Source: Hyphomicrobiaceae bacterium (GTDB lineage: Bacteria > Pseudomonadota > Alphaproteobacteria > Rhizobiales > Hyphomicrobiaceae). Taken from it: DNA of 64,000 nucleotides. The position numbers and the translations under genes were made by a program. The DNA lies in NCBI GenBank assembly GCA_021775735.1, contig JAJFHG010000029.1, positions 1-64,000 on the forward strand. Direction: 5' to 3'. The notes below the pieces were generated by a model. The model saw nothing but the letters and a program-made list of their open reading frames with translations, made no database searches and had not been told where the DNA came from. Shown in pieces: positions 36,783 through 46,009 of this stretch (its first letter is position 1; each line of letters begins with the position of its first letter).

Positions 36783-37160
36783 ATGAAGTTTGTGACTGTG
36801 CCTGTTGTTGCCGTGGTCCTTGGTTTGAGCCTGGGATCGGCTCAGGCTTTCCAAGAGACAGAAGTTGGTACGACCGCTGCGCCTGCAGCGTCAGCAACAG
36901 CTGCGCCTAAGGCTGGAACGTCATTAGGTGCGTCTCAAGGATTGTCTTTGATGACGCCCAACCAGAAGAAGGCGTCTGAGAAAACTGAAAAAACTGGGGT
37001 TCACATCCCAGGACTTGGCAATTTTGGTTTGTTGCCCAAAATGAACTTCGGTCTTGAATTGCTTTACGGTGAGGGTGAGGAGCGCGAACCTGCGGCAAAG
37101 CCCCAGGATGCACCGCTTGATGAATTGATGATCCGTGGATCGGTGAAACACAATTTCTGA
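36783..37160 (+). CDS. small secreted hypothetical protein ending in aromatic residue
   Basis: A 125-residue protein I do not recognise. It has a clear signal peptide (MKFVTVPVVAVVLGLSLG, cleavage near AQA-FQ), a disordered Ala/Thr/Lys segment (residues 25-75), and a conserved-looking end: IPGLGNFGLLPKMNFGLELLYG followed by an acidic stretch, then LDELMIRGSVKHNF. The terminal Phe and alternating pattern are reminiscent of outer-membrane-associated proteins, but the mature protein is too small for a barrel. ATG 36783 is chosen because the signal peptide starts there. Confidence 0.6.
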   Translation: MKFVTVPVVAVVLGLSLGSAQAFQETEVGTTAAPAASATAAPKAGTSLGASQGLSLMTPNQKKASEKTEKTGVHIPGLGNFGLLPKMNFGLELLYGEGEEREPAAKPQDAPLDELMIRGSVKHNF

Positions 37161-37322
37161 ATGCCAGACGGCGCGTTTGACGACTAGCGCGCTTGGTATC
37201 CGGGGACATTGTTACGATACAAGCTAAGGGTGAATGCGTTATCGGCATTGGCCCTTTTTTGTTATCTGTTGCCACCGCCACTTTTTGGCGCGACCGCTTA
37301 TGGTACGCAACGAGGTCACAGC

Positions 37323-38033
37323 ATGAATACCCCCGGCCAGACAAACACATCATGGCTTGCCGGTTGGGTGCATGTGTTTACCGCGCTCGGTGTTGTTTGC
37401 GCGCTGCTGTCCGTCCTGGCTCTTTCACGAAACGCTTTTGAAGACGCCTTTATTTGGCTCGGCATCGCCTTTTTTATTGATGCCGTTGATGGCATGTTTG
37501 CGCGCAAGGTGCACGTGAAAGAGCGTTTGCCGCGGTTTAGTGGCGAAGTGCTCGATCTTGTGATCGATTATATCACCTATGTCTTTGTGCCCGTTCTGGC
37601 ATTGCTTGCTGCCAATATTCTTACCGGCCCGTGGGGCATTGTGCTTGCAGCCCTCATCTTGATTTCATCGCTGTTTCACTTCGCTGACACAGAAAGCAAA
37701 TCAACCGAGTACGCGTTTGTCGGATTTCCAGCGATCTGGAATATCGTGGCGTTTTATCTTTTTGCATTTACACCCGGCCAGGTGATGGTGTCCGTCATTG
37801 TTTTGGTGTTGGTCGCTTTAACGTTTGTACGTTGGCCCTGGGTGCACCCGGTACGCGTGAAAGCGCTTCGACCTGTTACGCTCTGTGTTGCCGCACTTTG
37901 GTGCCTGACGGCGATATGGATTGTGTGGCAGGGCTTTCCAGCCAGCACAGTTCAACGTGTGACCCTGCTGGCGGTGGTGGTCTATGGTCTTACGTTATCG
38001 CTGTTCTGGCGACGCTTGCCGGGACATAGCTAA
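37323..38033 (+). CDS. pcs: phosphatidylcholine synthase (CDP-alcohol phosphatidyltransferase family)
   Basis: A 236-residue integral membrane enzyme making phosphatidylcholine directly from CDP-diacylglycerol and choline. The CDP-alcohol motif is visible as DAVDGMFARK then GEVLDLVIDYITY (D-G-A-R...G...D...D), with about eight hydrophobic helices across the protein. ALFHFADTE-like sequence after the motif and the WPWVHPVR block fit Pcs rather than PgsA or Pss. GAGGT lies just upstream of ATG 37323. Phosphatidylcholine is typical of host-interacting and many other alphaproteobacteria. Confidence 0.85.
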   Translation: MNTPGQTNTSWLAGWVHVFTALGVVCALLSVLALSRNAFEDAFIWLGIAFFIDAVDGMFARKVHVKERLPRFSGEVLDLVIDYITYVFVPVLALLAANILTGPWGIVLAALILISSLFHFADTESKSTEYAFVGFPAIWNIVAFYLFAFTPGQVMVSVIVLVLVALTFVRWPWVHPVRVKALRPVTLCVAALWCLTAIWIVWQGFPASTVQRVTLLAVVVYGLTLSLFWRRLPGHS

Positions 38034-38112
38034 GCTCATCGCAAACGCGAACCCTTGGTTCTACACCTTTGATCCAGACCGGCGTACGTCTCAATATGGG
38101 TGATCAAACACA

Positions 38113-38175
38113 TGGCGGAGGGGGTGGGATTTGAACCCACGGAACGCTTGCACGCTCGCTGATTTTCAAGACTAG
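38113..38175 (-). repeat. partial tRNA-Ser copy: distal att repeat of a micro-island
   Basis: 63 bp matching the 3' part of the tRNA-Ser(TGA) gene at 39695-39784 from the CCA end into the anticodon stem, with three mismatches, in the same orientation. Similarity stops beyond the anticodon stem; no D arm or 5' acceptor strand follows, so it is not a tRNA gene. Such a copy is what a tyrosine-recombinase element leaves at its far end after integrating into a tRNA 3' half. Confidence 0.85.
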
Positions 38176-38212
38176 CTGTCCTCAGATAAGCATTTGTTTT
38201 CCTTGTGTTTTA

Positions 38213-38263
38213 GGGTGGCAGGTAAACTGTAAGTTGCCACCAGGATGGCAGAAGGTGGCAGGG
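38213..38263. repeat. cluster of GGTGGCA-type repeats next to the partial tRNA
   Basis: Within 51 bp are GGGTGGCAGG (38213-38222), inverted TGCCACC (38235-38241), GATGGCAG (38244-38251) and AGGTGGCAGGG (38253-38263). Lying just inside the att-like repeat, they look like arm-type binding sites for a tyrosine recombinase or its directionality factor; that function is inferred from position only. Confidence 0.55.
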
Positions 38264-38368
38264 TGTCGCTGGTTTTTGGCGCTTGTTACGTGATCAACAC
38301 CGCCAAAAATTGGGAGCCACGCCACTTATTTTTTTGGTAGTTGCTGCGAATAAGATTATCCCATTGGA

Positions 38369-39061
38369 ATGAGAAACGAACAAAATAACTGGATGAGCCG
38401 TGTTCTGGAGGGTGCCACTTCGCAGATGCTCGGCAGTTTTGCAGCTATGGCGGCAATCTCTCTATGGGCGGTTTTTGATATGGGCGGCTTTCTAAAAGCA
38501 TTCGCCTGGCTCAGCGCGTTAACAATATTTTTCCTTGAGCTTCTTTGGTCGCCGATTCCGATGCTCGTGGTAGGTTTTATAGCTGGAGGTGTGACGCTGT
38601 ACGTACGCCAAGAGCATCCCGCCTTTCATAAAAACGTTGTTGGTGATCATAGTGATCATGAAGAAGTGGACGTCCGCGATGCTCTTTATTTTTTGGCCTT
38701 TGGTGTTTGGCCAAAGTCTGATCTGAATGTCACTGACTGGGATTCACCTGATAGTGTTTTCACTGTCGATGGAGCCATAAACAGCTTTATATATTCGCAT
38801 CAGAAGGGTTATTTTAAAATCCTGGCAGAAACGCACGCAAATGACGATACGACAGGAACCACACGTAAAGTTGTGCCAAGCAGTCATTGGCAAAGATATA
38901 GATTCAATCTTGACTACATACTTACTGGAAATAGCAGAAGCGGACACAACTTTTACTCAACGAAACGCAAGGAAGGCGTGCACGAGTCTCACACATTAAA
39001 CGGCTATTATAGTATGAGAGTTCTAAAAAATGACATTGAGAACATTCCCACGGAGGTGTAG
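38369..39061 (+). CDS. island-borne hypothetical membrane protein
   Basis: A 230-residue protein with no recognised relatives. Two or three hydrophobic helices occupy residues about 20-85 (FAAMAAISLWAVFDMGG, WLSALTIFFLELLW, PMLVVGFIAGGVTLYV). The remaining ~145 residues are soluble and polar, with an acidic/His cluster (GDHSDHEEVDVRD), then TVDGAINSFIYSHQKGYFKIL and a basic, aromatic-rich end. It is the larger gene in the tRNA-Ser micro-island and faces the second island gene tail to tail (55 bp). ATG start at 38369; no strong ribosome binding site. Function unknown. Confidence 0.6.
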   Translation: MRNEQNNWMSRVLEGATSQMLGSFAAMAAISLWAVFDMGGFLKAFAWLSALTIFFLELLWSPIPMLVVGFIAGGVTLYVRQEHPAFHKNVVGDHSDHEEVDVRDALYFLAFGVWPKSDLNVTDWDSPDSVFTVDGAINSFIYSHQKGYFKILAETHANDDTTGTTRKVVPSSHWQRYRFNLDYILTGNSRSGHNFYSTKRKEGVHESHTLNGYYSMRVLKNDIENIPTEV

Positions 39062-39116
39062 CAAAAAATAAATCAACTACGACAAACTGGCTGTCAGGCC
39101 CGAATACCGAGAGCTG

Positions 39117-39674
39117 CTATGCCGCTTCTTTTTTGAGCGGCATCTCGATTCTTTCTTCAAGATATTGACCGAGTGAAGGAGCTCCTTCCTTACAAGTAGC
39201 GAAACCATTTGAAACCAAAAAACGCACTCTATCCGCGTCTGGGTCATTGTGGGCTAAGCGCCACCATGCGAATCGATAGACTTCTACGCTAACCGCAACG
39301 TAGCGATAGCCATTTTCAATGACCTTAAGATAATCGTGAGCCGCAGAAATATCGAAGCGAATACCACGTGGTGACTCAACTGTGGTCGACGCCCAAAAGC
39401 CACAATCCACTTTTTCCCACGCTTCAACCGAAACTTCATAGCGCTTACAAACGTCCGGCGCGATTTTTTGAATAATGCTATTTGTTGACTGATCAACCCA
39501 TCCTTGGAAGTCGTTATTACGCTCAGGCGAAGTAATGTACGTCCCACCAAGCGCTGACGCAAAACCAAATGCGGCCGCCAACGTCTCATTCGATGAGCTT
39601 ACGACAAAGTAGTGATATAAGAAGTACGCAAACGCAATGGCATTTAAGGTGCGAAAGACCGCTAGGCCTGCCAT
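39117..39674 (-). CDS. island-borne hypothetical membrane-anchored protein
   Basis: A 185-residue protein with no recognised relatives. N-terminal hydrophobic segments (LNAIAFAYFLYHYFVV and LAAAFGFASALGGTYI, residues about 8-45) probably form two membrane helices; the rest is a soluble domain with QGWVDQSTNSIIQKI, three Cys and many aromatics (YRFAWWRLAHND). I start at ATG 39674. The open frame reaches 39722, but its extra GSNPTPS-like residues are translated tRNA-Ser sequence. The gene begins just 21 nt inside the tRNA end of the island, where an integrase gene would usually lie. Confidence 0.6.
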   Translation of the reverse strand: MAGLAVFRTLNAIAFAYFLYHYFVVSSSNETLAAAFGFASALGGTYITSPERNNDFQGWVDQSTNSIIQKIAPDVCKRYEVSVEAWEKVDCGFWASTTVESPRGIRFDISAAHDYLKVIENGYRYVAVSVEVYRFAWWRLAHNDPDADRVRFLVSNGFATCKEGAPSLGQYLEERIEMPLKKEAA

Positions 39675-39694
39675 ATTGGTGCTCCGAGCTAGTT

Positions 39695-39784
<90 letters not shown>

Positions 39785-40112
39785 TGATTTGTGTCCGCCC
39801 TGACCGCTTAGCAAGTCGCGCATCACAGCGCTAGCCCGGCATAGGATCATCGACAGGTTGGACACCTAAGACGCATCTGCAACCTTAGGTTTCCCCCAAA
39901 ACGAGGGGCCAACGGACGCGGACCCTATCCAATCCTGAGGCCAAGCTCAACAGGGCCAGCCTGCGGCACGTCCGACCCTCTTTACGGGATTTCAACGTCC
40001 CTCTGTCATATTTCGGTCGAGCTTGGGTCAAGGTGTCAAAATAAGACGTCGGATGCGAGCCGGACATGAGGCAAGCTCGCACCAAAAGCGGGCCCTTAAA
40101 GGGTAATGGCAG
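39785..40112. other. 328-bp intergenic region upstream of rlpA
   Basis: No gene or RNA recognised. It should carry the tRNA-Ser promoter (leftward) and the rlpA promoter (rightward). Open frames of about 65 codons on the minus strand show no recognisable product. Confidence 0.45.
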
Positions 40113-40973
40113 ATGACTGGATCAGGTGACGGGCGCGGCCCGGACCAAGCGCGTGCGCGCGTGTACGAGCGCTCTCGACGTATCAGGGTAAACGCCCCTG
40201 CGCTATTGGTGCTTTGCATAGCAAGCCTAGCAAGTGGGTGCTCAAGTTCTTATCGTTCCTCATGGTTGAAAAACCCATTTGCCTCTAAAGTTTCACCGAC
40301 ACTCGGCGTCAGCGCCAGCCCGCGCGTGCATTCTGTTCAGGCAAGCCGGACACGTAGAAATTCAAACCAGCAAGTCTCGTTGCCTAAGGGCGGTGGCTAT
40401 CGAAAAATTGGAGCGCGCTATAAAATTGGCGGACGCTGGTACACCCCCCAAGAAGACCCGACCTATGACCGTGTCGGCATTGCCTCTTGGTATGGCAGTG
40501 ACTTTCATGCGCGTCTCACGGCGAATGGCGAAACCTATGACATGAATGCGCTCACGGCCGCGCATAAAACATTGCCTTTGCCAAGTTATGCCTATGTTAC
40601 CAATCAAACGAATGGGCGTACCGTACTTGTGCGTATCAATGATCGCGGACCTTATGCAGGCAATCGCATTATTGATCTATCGCGTGCGACGGCACGGGCG
40701 CTGGGTATGGAACGGTCAGGTGTGAGCAAAGTCCGCGTGCAGTTCGCTGGCCCAGCGCCACTTGATGGCAACGACTTCCATGAGCGCAAGTTTCTTGCTG
40801 CTCAACGATGGAGCCAACCACACAGTGTTGCCCTTGCCCGTGTGAGACAACAGCAAAGCCGTGGACGAATACAGTATCAAGCTCGCGGCCAATCAAGTCT
40901 TGCCGGAACACGGCAGGCCAAAACACAAAAAGTCTGGGACCCCTACAGTTATCGCAACAGCTTGGGTCGCTAG
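40113..40973 (+). CDS. rlpA: septal ring lytic transglycosylase, RlpA family lipoprotein
   Basis: A 286-residue lipoprotein. The lipobox LASGC (Cys at residue 43) follows the hydrophobic stretch APALLVLCIAS. The double-psi beta-barrel RlpA domain covers about residues 120-215: GIASWYGSDFHARLTANGETYD, HKTLPLPSYAYVTN and VRINDRGPYAGNRIIDLS with the conserved Asp. RlpA cleaves denuded glycan strands at the septum. No SPOR domain is present at the C-terminus. A GTG at 40161 (valine 17) would give a more standard lipoprotein leader. Confidence 0.9.
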   Translation: MTGSGDGRGPDQARARVYERSRRIRVNAPALLVLCIASLASGCSSSYRSSWLKNPFASKVSPTLGVSASPRVHSVQASRTRRNSNQQVSLPKGGGYRKIGARYKIGGRWYTPQEDPTYDRVGIASWYGSDFHARLTANGETYDMNALTAAHKTLPLPSYAYVTNQTNGRTVLVRINDRGPYAGNRIIDLSRATARALGMERSGVSKVRVQFAGPAPLDGNDFHERKFLAAQRWSQPHSVALARVRQQQSRGRIQYQARGQSSLAGTRQAKTQKVWDPYSYRNSLGR

Positions 40974-41192
40974 CAACAACCTCCTGCATATGCGGACTTT
41001 ACCCAGGATGATTTCTCAGTCCGATCACATCGTTGTTTGACCAGTAGATGCAAGTCATCGTTAAAGTGTGTCTAACTGCTGACATCAGCAAAGGTTGCTC
41101 GGTAAACAGACCGTGTCTCTGGTTGACACCACCCCAAAGTTCCTTCGATAGTCCGCAGGTCAATAAGTCTAAAACCGTGGGGTGACTTTGCT

Positions 41193-42422
41193 GTGAACCA
41201 GTCTTTTGTGGTTTGCCATAGACAAGATTTTTTATTTCACTTTCTGTTCGCTTTTTTTGCGGCGTTCGCTCTGGTTATGATCGCCAGCGTACAGCCGAGT
41301 TATGCTCAATCTGGTTATGCCACCAAAGCAAAACACGCCATTCTAATTGATTACAAAACAGGCGCAATCCTCTACCAAAAAAAGGCTGACGCATTGGCGC
41401 CACCAGCGAGCATGAGCAAGTTGATGACGTTGGCGGTGTTGTTCAAGGCCATCAAAGATGGCTCTGTCAGTCTCAGTGATGAATTTGTGATGAGCGTCAA
41501 CGCGTGGCGCAAAGGGGGCGCGCCATCGGGCACGTCAGCCATGTTTGTTCCGGTCAACAAAACTGCGACAGTTGAAGAGCTGATGAAAGGCATCATCATT
41601 CAGTCGGGTAATGATGCCTGCATTGCGGTCGCAGAAGCAATGTCGGGCACCGAGGCGGCATTTGCCGTACGTATGAATGCAGAAGCCCAACGCATTGGGC
41701 TAAAGAAGTCAACATTTGCAAATGCTACCGGGCTTGATGAGGAAGGGCACTTAATGACGGCGCGAGAACTTGCGCAACTCGCTATCTTTTTGATCAAAAC
41801 GTATCCAGAGTACTACCCAATTTTTGCAGAGCGCTTGTTTAAGTATCGCCGCCACAAATTTTACAATCGCAATCCATTGCTTAGGGCAGACTTGGGTGTC
41901 GATGGACTGAAGACAGGCCATACCAGTCAAGCAGGCTATGGACTGGTGATGTCGGGCGTCAAAGACGGGCGTCGTCTGATTGGCGTCGTTGCTGGCATGA
42001 AGACAGCAAAAGACCGTAAAGCTGAAGCCCGTAAGTTCTTGTCATGGGGCTATCGTGCATTCGCTAAATTCAAACTCTTCGATGCCGATGCAAACATTGG
42101 TTATGCCCGCGTTTGGGGCGGCAGCAGTATGTATGTAACGTTGACGTCTAAAGGCCCGCTGGAAGTGATCTTGCCACGCTATCCAGCCAATCAGAAACTA
42201 AGAGGTGAGATTGTCTATCAAGGGCCGATTAAACCGCCGATTGCCAAAGGCCAGAGGATTGCCAAACTGCGCGTGACCAGTTCAACCAGCGCTGTCAGCG
42301 AAGTGCCCTTGTATGCCAAAGAGGACGTCTCCAAGGCGACGTTCATTCGCCAAGGGTTTGATTCATTGCTTTATCTTGCCCTTGGTTTGCTGCCTCTTGA
42401 TGCTTTGACCGGCAAGCCTTAA
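41193..42422 (+). CDS. D-alanyl-D-alanine carboxypeptidase (PBP5/6 type)
   Basis: A 409-residue periplasmic serine carboxypeptidase that trims the terminal D-Ala of peptidoglycan pentapeptides. Signal peptide: FAAFALVMIASVQPSYA-QS. The three active-site motifs are SMSK (SxxK), SGND (SxN) and KTG in DGLKTGHT. After the peptidase S11 domain comes the beta-rich C-terminal domain (VWGGSSMYVTL), and an amphipathic/hydrophobic tail ends the protein for membrane attachment. GTG start at 41193 keeps the full signal peptide. 219 bp downstream of rlpA; tmk follows after 132 bp. Confidence 0.92.
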   Translation: MNQSFVVCHRQDFLFHFLFAFFAAFALVMIASVQPSYAQSGYATKAKHAILIDYKTGAILYQKKADALAPPASMSKLMTLAVLFKAIKDGSVSLSDEFVMSVNAWRKGGAPSGTSAMFVPVNKTATVEELMKGIIIQSGNDACIAVAEAMSGTEAAFAVRMNAEAQRIGLKKSTFANATGLDEEGHLMTARELAQLAIFLIKTYPEYYPIFAERLFKYRRHKFYNRNPLLRADLGVDGLKTGHTSQAGYGLVMSGVKDGRRLIGVVAGMKTAKDRKAEARKFLSWGYRAFAKFKLFDADANIGYARVWGGSSMYVTLTSKGPLEVILPRYPANQKLRGEIVYQGPIKPPIAKGQRIAKLRVTSSTSAVSEVPLYAKEDVSKATFIRQGFDSLLYLALGLLPLDALTGKP

Positions 42423-42554
42423 CCTCCGTCGCGATCTCGCCTCCGCTGTTCAGGCCCATGCACTAGGACTAAGCATCTGTTTGGTGCCCAAGCGCGCACC
42501 TCACGCTTAGCCATGCTATAATAGTCACAACCAAAATAACGACACGCATAACCT

Positions 42555-43229
42555 ATGGCCATTGGCAAGTTCATCACATTAGAAGGCGGCGAGGGGGCTG
42601 GCAAATCCACACAGGCGGAGTTGCTTGCAGTTCGTTTACGCGCCATTGGCCTTGATGTCGTGATGACGCGCGAGCCAGGCGGTAGTCCGTTTGGTGAGCG
42701 GTTACGGGCCGTCTTGTTGGATGCCACGATGCCGGAACATTCAGCACTCAGCGAAGCGCTGTTGTTTTATGCGGCGAGAGCCGATCACTTGGAGACCACA
42801 ATTCGCCCAGCCTTAGCAAAAGGGCGTTGGGTGATTTGTGATCGGTTTGCGGATTCAACGAGGGCCTATCAAGGCACAGCAGGCGCGTTGGATTTCAAAA
42901 CGATTGATACGCTGGATGCACTCGTGGTTGCCCAAACGCAGCCAGACCTGACGTTGATGATTGATCTCGACCCTGAGGTGGGTATGCAGCGCGCGAACGC
43001 GCGACGGTGTTTACAAACCAATGACGCGGAAGAGACTGCATCGCATCCAGATCGGTTTGAGGGACGGGCTGCCGCTTTCCATGAGGCGCTGCGACGCGGG
43101 TTCTTGGATATTGCGGCCAATAACCCAGAGCGCTGCGCTGTCATTGATGGCAACAATGACGCTGAGACCATTAGCGATAATGTTTGGAGCATAGTCAAAG
43201 ATCGATTGCAGCCTGGAGAGCGCAAATAA
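42555..43229 (+). CDS. tmk: thymidylate kinase
   Basis: A 224-residue dTMP kinase making dTDP for DNA synthesis. Walker A is GGEGAGKST at residues 9-17, the DR motif is DRFADSTRAYQG, with LTLMIDLDPEVGMQRA as the central strand. Length is slightly above the usual ~210. First gene of the tmk-holB-metG-tatD-phnP-like run. Its TAA overlaps the ATG of holB by one base (TAATG), implying coupled translation. Confidence 0.95.
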   Translation: MAIGKFITLEGGEGAGKSTQAELLAVRLRAIGLDVVMTREPGGSPFGERLRAVLLDATMPEHSALSEALLFYAARADHLETTIRPALAKGRWVICDRFADSTRAYQGTAGALDFKTIDTLDALVVAQTQPDLTLMIDLDPEVGMQRANARRCLQTNDAEETASHPDRFEGRAAAFHEALRRGFLDIAANNPERCAVIDGNNDAETISDNVWSIVKDRLQPGERK

Positions 43230-44335
43230 TGGTGCGGCCGGTGGTTGAAATTGATGGTCCAGATGAACTGCCGGAAGCAGACCGTCTCGCTGATTTTCCC
43301 CATCCACGCCATACGGTTGAATTGTTTGGCCATGAAAGCCCGTGGCAAGATTTCCAAGACGCTGCCCAATCAGGACGATTACATCATGCTTGGTTGTTGA
43401 GCGGGCCAGCCGGAATAGGAAAAGCAACGTTTGCCTATCAAGCCGCACGCATGCTGTTGGCGGAGGGGGGCGCTGGTGATCTTGGAGGGGAACAAGCCGC
43501 GCGCCTGATTGCAAATCGATCTCATCCGCGCCTGCTTGTGATCCGTCGTTTTCACGATCCCAAGACCAAAAAGTTCACCACAACGATTCCCGTTGATGAG
43601 GTGCGCAAGCTGCGCCCCTTTGTTGGCAAAACTGCGGAGGCGGGAAGCTGGCGTGTGGTGGTCATAGATAGCGCCAACGACCTCAACAATGCAGCGGCCA
43701 ACGCGCTGTTAAAAGTTCTGGAAGAACCACCACGCCAGACTGTGTTCTTGTTGGTGACCCCTCAACCCGGCAGATTGCTTGCCACGATACGCTCGCGTTG
43801 TCGTACCTTAGCGTTTGAACCCTTGAAGAGTGGCGCCTTTTCTAAGGCTCTTAACCAAGCCTTGTTGGCGCGTGAAGAGGGTGTGCAAACCACGCTGTCG
43901 CCTGACCGGACGATGCACCTTGAGCAGATTGCACAAGGATCTGTGGGTCGCGCCTTGGTTCTTGCTGACCAAGATGGCGAAGCGCTCATCAAGCGCATTG
44001 ACGGACTTATGGCATCACTTCCCAATATTAATTGGCCTGATCTGCGAACGTTTGCCGAGGATGTGTCCAGGCCTGGTCAAGATCAGAAGTTTCAACTTGC
44101 GACGGACCTCATTTTGCAACGTATTGTGACATTGACTAAAACGCAGGTCACCGGCGTTGGGTCGAACGACGACATTGCACTTGCCAGTCGCTTGATCAGC
44201 TCTGGTACAGTTGCCAGTTGGGCCGAGCTATGGGAAAGAGGGGTCCGCGAACGGGCCGAGACCTTGAGCCTTAACCTGGATCGCAAATCGCTGATCCTCA
44301 GCATCTTTTCCAGACTTGCCAAAGCCGCCTCATAG
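43229..44335 (+). CDS. holB: DNA polymerase III subunit delta'
   Basis: A 368-residue clamp-loader subunit of the AAA+ type. It shows the P-loop region LLSGPAGIGKATFAYQAA, the sensor-1 region VVIDSANDLNNAAANALLKVLEEPP and QTVFLLVTPQPGRLLATIRSRC, matching delta'/HolB. The zinc-binding Cys of the enterobacterial protein are not all present, common in alphaproteobacteria. Start at ATG 43229, overlapping the tmk stop, with GGAGAG upstream. Confidence 0.93.
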   Translation: MVRPVVEIDGPDELPEADRLADFPHPRHTVELFGHESPWQDFQDAAQSGRLHHAWLLSGPAGIGKATFAYQAARMLLAEGGAGDLGGEQAARLIANRSHPRLLVIRRFHDPKTKKFTTTIPVDEVRKLRPFVGKTAEAGSWRVVVIDSANDLNNAAANALLKVLEEPPRQTVFLLVTPQPGRLLATIRSRCRTLAFEPLKSGAFSKALNQALLAREEGVQTTLSPDRTMHLEQIAQGSVGRALVLADQDGEALIKRIDGLMASLPNINWPDLRTFAEDVSRPGQDQKFQLATDLILQRIVTLTKTQVTGVGSNDDIALASRLISSGTVASWAELWERGVRERAETLSLNLDRKSLILSIFSRLAKAAS

Positions 44336-44392
44336 TGCGACGTCTGCACCAAACGCGATGCTTGAAACAGCACACAACACACGGGACTAACG

Positions 44393-46009
44393 ATGGCCGA
44401 ACGGCAACGGTTTTATATCACGACTGCGATCTCCTATCCCAATGGTGTTCCGCACATCGGTCATGCCTATGAAGCGATTGCGACCGATGCCATCGCACGT
44501 TTCGAGCGCCTTGATGGCAAGGATGTTTATTTTCTGACCGGCACAGATGAGCACGGGCTGAAGATGAAACAGACAGCTGACAAGGAAGGCGTCAGCCCGT
44601 CTGAACTCGCAGACCGAAATGCAGCGCGTTTTCAAGAGATGGTGCAAACGTTATCGCTTTCGAATGATGATTTCATTCGCACAACAGAAGCACGCCATCA
44701 CAAATCAGCTCAGGCAATTTGGCAACGGATGGCGGATGCAGGTGATATCTTCCTAAAACCTTATGCTGGTTGGTATTCGGTGCGCGATGAAGCTTTTTAT
44801 GCAGAGTCTGAAACGACTGTTGGCGACGATGGCGTACGCATAGGTCCGCAAGGAACGCCTGTGACCTGGACAGAAGAGGAAACCTACTTCTTTCGCCTTT
44901 CTGCTTATCAAGATCGCTTGCTAAAACACTACGAAGCCTATCCCGACTTCATCTTGCCAAAGGAACGGCGCAATGAAGTCGTGAGCTTTGTCAAAGGTGG
45001 GCTTGAAGATTTATCTATATCGCGCACGACCTTGGACTGGGGTATTCCGGTCCAAGGTGCCAACCCTCATGTGATGTATGTTTGGGTGGATGCGCTGACC
45101 AATTACATCACAGCTCTTGGATTTCCAGACGAGAATGATGAAAAATGGGCCTATTGGCCAGCAAACGTCCATGTCATTGGTAAAGACATCATTCGCTTTC
45201 ACGGGGTCTTTTGGCCAGCTTTCTTGATGTCCGCGGGGCTTGAATTGCCGTCACGCGTTTTTGCGCATGGGTTTTTGTTCAACAAGGGTGAGAAAATGTC
45301 AAAGTCGGTCGGCAATGTTGTCGATCCGTTTGATCTCGTAAACGCCTATGGTGTTGACCAAACACGGTATTTCTTTTTGCGTGAGGTGAACTTCGGCCAA
45401 GATGGCAGCTATTCCAATGAAGCTATTATCAATCGCATCAACGCTGACCTCGCCAATGATCTTGGCAACCTGGCTCAGCGTTCATTGTCGATGATCGCTA
45501 AGAACTGTGGCGGCCAGGTGCCAACGCCGGGTGCATTGACGACAGACGATAAAACGATTTTGGCCGCTGCTGATGCACTCTATGGCAGCGTGCGTGACCA
45601 TATGGATCGCCAGGCTTTGACCCGTTATCTCGACGCTGTTTGGTCTGTTGTTGGTGCGGCTAATCGTTATTTTGCAGGCGAAGAGCCTTGGGCAAAAAAG
45701 AAAACAGACCCTGAGCGCATGGGCACCATTCTCTATGTGACGGCAGAGGTCGTACGCCAGGTTGCAATTTTGGCAGCACCCGTGGTGCCGCTGGCATCAG
45801 ACAAACTGCTCGACCTGCTTGGCCAGACGGGCGAGCAGCGTAACTTCACCGACCTTGGAGACGCAGGACGTCTCGTGGCAGGAACCAACCTGCCCACACC
45901 TGAGGGCGTGTTCCCACGCTATATCGATCCGGAAGCTGAGACAGCAAAAGGCGGCGGAAAGTCTGGAAAGACGAAAGCTCCAAAGGCGGGCAAGAAGGGA
46001 GACGCTTAA
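44393..46009 (+). CDS. metG: methionyl-tRNA synthetase
   Basis: A 538-residue class I synthetase charging tRNA-Met. HIGH-type motif: [13 protein letters not shown] motif: [13 protein letters not shown], with the [13 protein letters not shown] tryptophan region and [13 protein letters not shown] between. The zinc-knuckle insertion lacks Cys ([14 protein letters not shown] region), as in the short alphaproteobacterial type. A Lys/Gly-rich basic tail ends the protein instead of a C-terminal tRNA-binding domain. Its TAA overlaps the tatD ATG by one base. Confidence 0.96.
   Translation: MAERQRFYITTAISYPNGVPHIGHAYEAIATDAIARFERLDGKDVYFLTGTDEHGLKMKQTADKEGVSPSELADRNAARFQEMVQTLSLSNDDFIRTTEARHHKSAQAIWQRMADAGDIFLKPYAGWYSVRDEAFYAESETTVGDDGVRIGPQGTPVTWTEEETYFFRLSAYQDRLLKHYEAYPDFILPKERRNEVVSFVKGGLEDLSISRTTLDWGIPVQGANPHVMYVWVDALTNYITALGFPDENDEKWAYWPANVHVIGKDIIRFHGVFWPAFLMSAGLELPSRVFAHGFLFNKGEKMSKSVGNVVDPFDLVNAYGVDQTRYFFLREVNFGQDGSYSNEAIINRINADLANDLGNLAQRSLSMIAKNCGGQVPTPGALTTDDKTILAAADALYGSVRDHMDRQALTRYLDAVWSVVGAANRYFAGEEPWAKKKTDPERMGTILYVTAEVVRQVAILAAPVVPLASDKLLDLLGQTGEQRNFTDLGDAGRLVAGTNLPTPEGVFPRYIDPEAETAKGGGKSGKTKAPKAGKKGDA

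Larger units (their letters stand above)
38113..39694. mobile_element. integrase-less micro-island inserted at tRNA-Ser(TGA)
   Basis: About 1.6 kb between the 63-bp tRNA-Ser fragment and the intact tRNA gene, with the geometry of a tRNA-targeted integrative element. It carries two convergent genes (38369-39061 plus, 39117-39674 minus), neither similar to anything I recognise. No integrase, transposase or transfer gene is present. Base composition looks A/T-richer than the flanks: in a hand count of 38641-38700, 26 of 60 bases are G or C. Either a decayed island remnant or a satellite using an integrase encoded elsewhere. Confidence 0.72.

Noticed and set aside
38113-38175. A second tRNA-Ser gene
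   Set aside because: Only the 3' part through the anticodon stem matches; the D arm and 5' acceptor strand are missing, so it is an att-type fragment.
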